A stretch of DNA of 64,000 nt from Nocardioides lacusdianchii (lineage in GTDB: Bacteria > Actinomycetota > Actinomycetes > Propionibacteriales > Nocardioidaceae): contig NZ_JADHZD010000015.1 in the NCBI RefSeq assembly GCF_020102855.1, forward strand, positions 20,201 through 84,200, given 5' to 3'. Shown here piece after piece: positions 60,498 through 64,000 of this stretch. The notes beneath the pieces were generated by a model, which saw only the letters and a list, made by a program, of their open reading frames with translations, made no database searches and was not told the DNA's origin. Position numbers and translations under genes: made by a program. Numbering within the stretch: the first letter of the stretch is position 1; each line of letters starts with the position of its first letter.

Positions 60498-61159
60498 TCG
60501 GCGAGTGCCTCGTCCAGGACGGACGAGAAGTCCTCGACGGTCCGGGGCTCGAAGAGCTCGCCGTCGACGTAGAAGGTGGGGGTGCCTGCGACGCCCAGCG
60601 ACTCTCCGTCTGCAACGTCACGGGCGACGCGCTCCTCCACCTCCTGCGAGGCGTAGTCCGCGTCGTACTGGTCCATGTCGAGGCCGAGGTCCTCGGCGTA
60701 GCTGCGGAAGAGGTCGTCCTTCGGCTCCTGGGACTCGCCCCACTCCTCCTGGGTCTCGTACATCATGCTGTACATCGCCTCCAGCTCGCCCTGTCGCGCG
60801 GCCGACTCGACAGCGCGCGCGGCACGTCCGGAGTTGACGTGGCCGGGAAGCGGGAAGTAGCGGATCACGAAGGTCACCTCGCCCGCGTACTTCTCGCGGA
60901 GGTCCTCCACGATGGGATAGGCAGCGCCACATGCCTCGCACTCGAAGTCGAGGAACTCCACGAACGTCACCCCGCTCTCCCCCTCCTCTCCGAGAACCCT
61001 GCTGTCCTCCCGCACGATCGCACCATCGGCGATGGCGGCGGAGACGTCAGCAGCCGCAGGCTCGTCACCGCCCCTGACCTGACTCACGGCGAACACGCCG
61101 ACGATGGCGACGAATACGGTCACGGCGACGGCGATGGCCACTCGGGTCTGCTTGCGCAC
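60494..61159 (-). CDS. DsbA-like thioredoxin-fold oxidoreductase
   Basis: A 221-residue exported or anchored protein. A basic start and one helix (TRVAIAVAVTVFVAIVGVFAV) precede the thioredoxin domain; the active site is DFECEACGAAYPIV (Cys-Glu-Ala-Cys). The cis-Pro is in VAGTPTFYVDG. It introduces disulfides outside the membrane and is recycled by the VKOR encoded next. GTG 61159 is chosen because AGGAAGG lies 8 bases upstream; an in-frame ATG at 61213 would start before the promoter-like repeat. Confidence 0.9.
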   Translation of the reverse strand: MRKQTRVAIAVAVTVFVAIVGVFAVSQVRGGDEPAAADVSAAIADGAIVREDSRVLGEEGESGVTFVEFLDFECEACGAAYPIVEDLREKYAGEVTFVIRYFPLPGHVNSGRAARAVESAARQGELEAMYSMMYETQEEWGESQEPKDDLFRSYAEDLGLDMDQYDADYASQEVEERVARDVADGESLGVAGTPTFYVDGELFEPRTVEDFSSVLDEALAE

Positions 61160-61180
61160 GATTTCTGCCTTCCTGGGATT

Positions 61181-61201
61181 GCTACTAAGCAGCATAGTAG
61201 C
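61181..61201. promoter_or_regulatory. GCTACTA-N7-TAGTAGC inverted repeat (dsbA promoter)
   Basis: GCTACTA (61181-61187) and TAGTAGC (61195-61201) give perfect 7-bp arms around seven bases, the best copy of the motif also found at 51788 and 51870. On the minus strand TACTAT (complement of 61194-61199) is a -10 placed about 35 bases before GTG 61159. A bound repressor would cover it. Confidence 0.75.
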
Positions 61202-61228
61202 CGTGCACGGCAACCCTTGCAGCGGGCT

Positions 61229-62236
61229 TCAGACGGGCGGGATGGGCTGGCGCTCCGGCGGAACCAGGCGCGGAACCAGGCGCACCAGGACGACCATGGC
61301 GACGAGCTCAACCATCGTCTGTGTGACCACCGCCAACGGAACGAGGTCCAGCTCGGCCGGAAGTGCCAGCGCTAGCGGCAGCACGACCAGCGAGTTGCGG
61401 GTCGCGAACGAGAACGCGACCGCTCGGGTCCCCGCGACGTCGAGGCGGGCTGCGCGGCCGGCGAGCATCCCGAGAGCCACCGCGACCGCCACGAACACGG
61501 CGTACACGGGGACGAGCCTTGCCAGGTCGAGAGCCCGAGAGCCCACAGCAGCCACCTGTGAGCCGATGACCACCGTTAGCGTCGCCACCATCAAGGGCAC
61601 CATGGCACCGGCCATCACGTCCTCGGCCGCCGATCCGGCGCTGGAGCGGCGTCCGAGCGCCTGCACCAGTGCAGCGCCGGACAGCGGTGCCACGATGAGC
61701 AGCAGAAGCGCCTCGACGAAGGGGCCCACGTCGACCACGTCAAGGACCTCGCGGCCGGCGAACACCCACAGGTAGAACGGCAACAGGAGCACCTGCGCCA
61801 GCATCAACAGCGGCGCGGCGGCGAGCAGGCGGGCGCGGGCACCACCCGCCAGGCCGGTGAACACGATGACGTAGTCGATGCACGGCGCGAGCAGCACCAG
61901 CAGCACTCCCAGCACGAGGGCGCGGTCGTCGGCCACGACCCTCGACAGCCCGAAGGCCAGCAGCGGGACCACGACGAAGTTGCCCGCCAGCACCGTCCCC
62001 AGGAACCGCACGTCGCCGAGCGCGCGTCCCACCTCGATGAGCGGGACGCTGAGGAACGTCGCGAACAGCAGCAGCGCCAGCACCGGGTTGATGGCGTGCT
62101 CCAGCGTCGGGGCCGCGCCAGGGGCTGAGAGGCCGAGCACGGCGCCCGCCGCGATGGCAACGAGGTAGAGCGACACCTGGCGCTCGTCCCACCAGACCAC
62201 TACCCGCGCGGCCCGCGACCGGATCGTCACGGTCAC
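61229..62236 (-). CDS. ACR3/bile acid:sodium symporter-family exporter
   Basis: A 335-residue ten-helix protein of the BART superfamily, most like ACR3 arsenite exporters: NPVLALLLFATFLSVPL, the conserved Cys region LLAPCIDYVIVFTGLAGG and AVAFSFATRNSLVVLPLAL. The Cys in APCID matches the cysteine essential in ACR3 proteins. It is coupled by a 4-base overlap to a metal-type MerR regulator, which supports arsenite or another metalloid as substrate. Confidence 0.8.
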   Translation of the reverse strand: MTVTIRSRAARVVVWWDERQVSLYLVAIAAGAVLGLSAPGAAPTLEHAINPVLALLLFATFLSVPLIEVGRALGDVRFLGTVLAGNFVVVPLLAFGLSRVVADDRALVLGVLLVLLAPCIDYVIVFTGLAGGARARLLAAAPLLMLAQVLLLPFYLWVFAGREVLDVVDVGPFVEALLLLIVAPLSGAALVQALGRRSSAGSAAEDVMAGAMVPLMVATLTVVIGSQVAAVGSRALDLARLVPVYAVFVAVAVALGMLAGRAARLDVAGTRAVAFSFATRNSLVVLPLALALPAELDLVPLAVVTQTMVELVAMVVLVRLVPRLVPPERQPIPPV

Positions 62237-62679
62237 AGTTCACCGCCACAACCGACATCGCCAGCAGCGTTCTCGGTGCGCCCGGAGCGCACCAGCATGC
62301 ACTCGCTCCGGCACGACGACACGCTGTCGGGACACGCAGCGACACTCGAGGCGGCAGCCACCAGCCTTTGACGCAACAGCCTCAACCCGGCCACCTGCCG
62401 GTCGACCTCGGCCAGCCGGTCACGCAGCTTCGGGTGCAGCGTCTCGCGGACCCGGGTGCACGTCTGTCCCTCCACCGCGGCCAGCAGGTCCACGATCTCC
62501 AGCAGCGAGAGGCCCAGATGCTTCGCCGACTCCACGAACGACAAGCGCTCCAGCGCCGAGTCGTCGTCGGACCGGTGGCCGTTGGCCCCGCGCGGCGCGT
62601 CGAGCAGGCCGACGGTCTCGTAGTACCTGAGTGTCGTCGCAGCGATTCCTGACCTGGCCGCGACTTCGGAGATGCGCAC
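62233..62679 (-). CDS. MerR-family metal(loid) regulator
   Basis: A 148-residue regulator from GTG 62679. The N-terminal MerR domain is plain (ISEVAARSGIAATTLRYYETVGLL), followed by a long dimerisation helix. The C terminus is Cys-rich: ACPDSVSSCRSECMLV and DVGCGGEL, with Cys at positions suited to a metal or metalloid. It controls itself and the ACR3 exporter. The spaced C-x6-C-x3-C cluster is unlike plain MerR (mercury), so the inducer is uncertain. Confidence 0.87.
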   Translation of the reverse strand: MRISEVAARSGIAATTLRYYETVGLLDAPRGANGHRSDDDSALERLSFVESAKHLGLSLLEIVDLLAAVEGQTCTRVRETLHPKLRDRLAEVDRQVAGLRLLRQRLVAAASSVAACPDSVSSCRSECMLVRSGRTENAAGDVGCGGEL

Positions 62680-62684
62680 ACCCG

Positions 62685-62716
62685 AGCGTAGAGGTTCCAG
62701 TCGACTCGAAGGTCCA
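62685..62716 (-). promoter_or_regulatory. MerR-type promoter with long spacer
   Basis: TTCCAGTCGACTCGAA (62695-62710) is a dyad (TTCnAGTC/GACTnGAA). On the minus strand it lies between TGGACC (62711-62716), a -35-like hexamer, and TACGCT (62685-62690), a -10-like hexamer, 20 bases apart. A 19-20-base spacer spanned by a dyad is the hallmark of MerR-activated promoters. The regulator start at 62679 follows directly. Confidence 0.65.
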
Positions 62717-62790
62717 GTGGCCACAGACGGAGGTTCTCGAGGAAATGTCGGATCCGGCGTGCTCGGCGTCCGTTGCCGGCAGCTCAAACA

Positions 62791-62832
62791 GGAGGGCCTC
62801 CACCCGGGCGTGTGCCCAGATGGAGGCCTTCC
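62791..62832 (-). terminator. Rho-independent terminator of former tRNA-Asn gene
   Basis: GGAGGGCCTCCA (62791-62802) pairs with TGGAGGCCTTCC (62821-62832), 12 bp with one G-T pair; the loop can form GGGC/GCCC. Read on the minus strand it follows the tRNA-Asn 3' remnant by 8 bases and is itself followed by TGTTTGAG. It is therefore the natural terminator of that tRNA gene. Confidence 0.75.
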
Positions 62833-62840
62833 TTCTCTTG

Positions 62841-62876
62841 CTCCCCCGGTTGGACTCGAACCAACAACCCTCCGAT
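62841..62876 (-). other. 3' remnant of tRNA-Asn (attachment site)
   Basis: On the minus strand this gives the 3' side of the anticodon stem (TCGGA), GGG, then GTTGG-TTCGAGT-CCAAC (complete T-arm) and CGGGGGAG (acceptor strand), the 3' end of an actinobacterial tRNA-Asn. The 5' half and anticodon loop are missing to the right. A tRNA 3' end duplicated without its 5' half is the mark left by a tyrosine-integrase element at its distal end. Confidence 0.78.
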
Positions 62877-63460
62877 GCCGCCGCGAGTGCGATGAGCGCA
62901 TGACGCCAGTTGACGCTCTCTGCCGATAAACGCCACTTGAACTGGGCAAACGCTGGCGTCTAGTGGTGTCGCGCTGACGCTGGTTGACAGCCCTTGACAG
63001 AGTTTCTGGCCTGTTTATGGACACCTTCAAGTCTCCGCCGCGAAGCGCATCTCCTCGTCGTGTGCGTGCGCCTGCCTGAAGGTTGCTGGCCACGCGGGTC
63101 AACGAGGTCGCCGCAGTCGGTTTCCAGAGCCATCCAGAGACCGCCTCGGCGCCGATAAGAGATCGGACACTTGAGGTCGGGGGGAGGATCCGAAGAGGAG
63201 GATCGGAAGAGATTTGAACCAGCGACCTCTGGACCTCCAGCGCGTGTGCGTTCCGCCGCTGGCGCTTTTGACCCCACTTGCCGATGTGTGCTCTGACCTG
63301 CACAGATGCGCACAACCCGCCGTGTCGGCTCCAGATCATCTTGACGTTTTCTGCTCGGATCAGCCGGCTTGTGCTGGCGTTTTCGGGACATAAGCGCGGC
63401 GTGACTCGAATCGCAGTCGGCTCGGAGGATGAGCCACGATTCGCGCCTGTTCGTGCCCAA
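62877..63460. other. Non-coding stretch in element edge
   Basis: No convincing gene on either strand. The open frames here give peptides such as PPVGLEPTTLR and EVAGSNLFRSSS, which are the usual false translations of tRNA-derived DNA. Composition is less GC-rich than the host part. The only structured feature seen is the tRNA-Leu-like remnant at 63200-63260. Confidence 0.7.
63200..63260 (-). other. Degenerate tRNA-Leu-like remnant
   Basis: On the minus strand GGCGGAAC-GCACACGCGCTGGA resembles the D-arm and anticodon-stem start of a tRNA-Leu, CTGGA/TCCAG can pair but leave a 2-base loop (anticodon deleted), and GGTTCAAATC is a T-loop-like sequence whose stem no longer pairs. It looks like a decayed tRNA or a second scar from integration. 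Confidence 0.4.
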
Positions 63461-63982
63461 CTAGTGGCGCGGATTTGAAGTAGTTGAGCGGTTGGCCTTC
63501 GCGAGGATCTGGTCGGCGGTCTTGGTCCAGACGAAGGGGTGGGAGCGGTCGTTCCAGCCGTCAATGAAGGCGCGGATCTTGGTGTTGAGGTCCTTGACTG
63601 ACGTGAAGACGCCGCGGCGGATGGCCTGTCTTTCGACGATGCCGAACCAGACCTCGACCAGGTTCATCCATGAGGCGTGGGTTGGGGTGAAGTGGATCTT
63701 GAACCGGGGGTGCTCGGCCAACCAGGCGCGGACGTTGACGTGCTTGTGCGCGGCGTAGTTGTCCATCACCAGGTGCAACTGGACCGGGTTGCCGTCCTCG
63801 TCGACCACGTCGCGGTAGGTCCGCTCGATCTGCTTCAAGAAGGCGAGGAACTCCTGGTGGCGGTGCCGCTTCTTCAGCCCTGATCCACCGAGGGTGATCA
63901 GGGGTCGGTGATTCCTAGTGAATGCCGGCGGGTGCGGTGGTCGGGGCATGGCTCGGTCTCCGGCCGGTGCCGGCTCTTCCAC
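63461..63982 (-). pseudogene. IS630-type transposase, 5'-truncated
   Basis: From about 63874 down, the frame matches the C-terminal DDE domain of IS630 transposases: RHRHQEFLAFLKQIERTYRDV, LHLVMDNYAAHKHVNVR (catalytic Asp), HFTPTHASWMNLVEVWFG (catalytic Glu) and FIDGWNDRSHPFVWTKTADQIL in part. The first 35 codons (rich in Pro and Arg) are unrelated to transposases, and the first catalytic Asp and the HTH region are missing, so the gene is a fragment joined to other DNA. The end near 63461 may be close to the original IS end. Confidence 0.82.
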
Positions 63983-64000
63983 TTCGGTCCTCGGTTGCGC

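Larger units (their letters stand above)
62877..64000. mobile_element. Left edge of a second integrated element
   Basis: Everything right of the tRNA-Asn remnant differs from the host gene pattern: 580 bases without a gene, a tRNA-Leu-like remnant and a truncated transposase. Orientation of the remnant (3' end pointing left) predicts that the element lies to its right and that an intact tRNA-Asn stands at its far end, outside the window. The element type cannot be told from what is visible. Confidence 0.55.

Noticed and set aside
62672..62929. 85-residue + strand frame containing PPVGLEPTTLR
   Set aside because: This peptide is a familiar false translation of tRNA T-arm complement; it overlaps the tRNA-Asn remnant and terminator.

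Overview
The window comes from a high-GC (about 70%) actinobacterium. GTG starts, 4-bp stop/start overlaps, a DUF3263 protein, a DUF3093 protein, ResB/CcsB cytochrome c biogenesis and a CopD-CtaG fusion suggest a Nocardioides-like member of the Nocardioidaceae. The taxonomic call is inference from gene content only.

Region 1 (1 to about 28,080) is most of the right-hand part of a siphovirus-type prophage, nearly all on the + strand. It opens with a chain of small translationally coupled genes, many with paired cysteines (zinc-ribbon-like). The late cluster follows in canonical order: terminase large subunit, portal, MuF-like protein, capsid protease with a nested scaffold start, decoration protein, major capsid, head-tail connectors, tail tube, tail assembly chaperone with a CCCAAAA -1 frameshift site, tape measure, minor tail proteins, a collagen-like fibre, lysis-associated genes, a holin-like protein and a beta-helix tailspike. 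The prophage ends with a tandem-HTH protein, a DUF3263 protein and a repeat-rich segment that meets the 5' half of a CAU-anticodon tRNA gene. Integrase, repressor and the other att site are not in the window.

Region 2 (28,134 to about 42,600) is host chromosome. It holds a tandem GNAT acetyltransferase, a DUF1800/DUF1501 pair, a PIG-L deacetylase, a frameshifted ammonium transporter, and a five-gene 5-oxoproline operon (NRAMP-like transporter, pxpA, pxpB, pxpC, D-glutamate cyclase-like hydro-lyase). A GntR/FadR-type regulator is divergent from that operon across a 13-bp palindrome. A secreted metzincin-like protease and a cyclophilin follow.

Region 3 (about 42,600 to 62,840) is rich in metal, phosphate and envelope redox functions: a PepSY membrane protein (frameshifted), alkaline phosphatase, a metallophosphoesterase, ArsR plus a CDF exporter, and three operons whose promoter regions carry the same inverted repeat, TACTA-N7-TAGTA. 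One operon is resB-ccsB-small TM protein-copC-copD/ctaG-blaI-M56 protease. The second (opposite strand) is dsbA-VKOR-ccdA-tlpA. The third is a cupredoxin-like lipoprotein with two membrane proteins. I infer one BlaI/M56 switch controlling copper handling, cytochrome c/oxidase assembly and extracytoplasmic disulfide formation. A MerR-ACR3 pair lies next to it.

Region 4 (62,841 to 64,000) starts at a 36-nt tRNA-Asn 3' remnant that keeps its terminator, followed by non-coding DNA, a tRNA-Leu-like remnant and a 5'-truncated IS630-type transposase. This looks like the left edge of a second integrated element.
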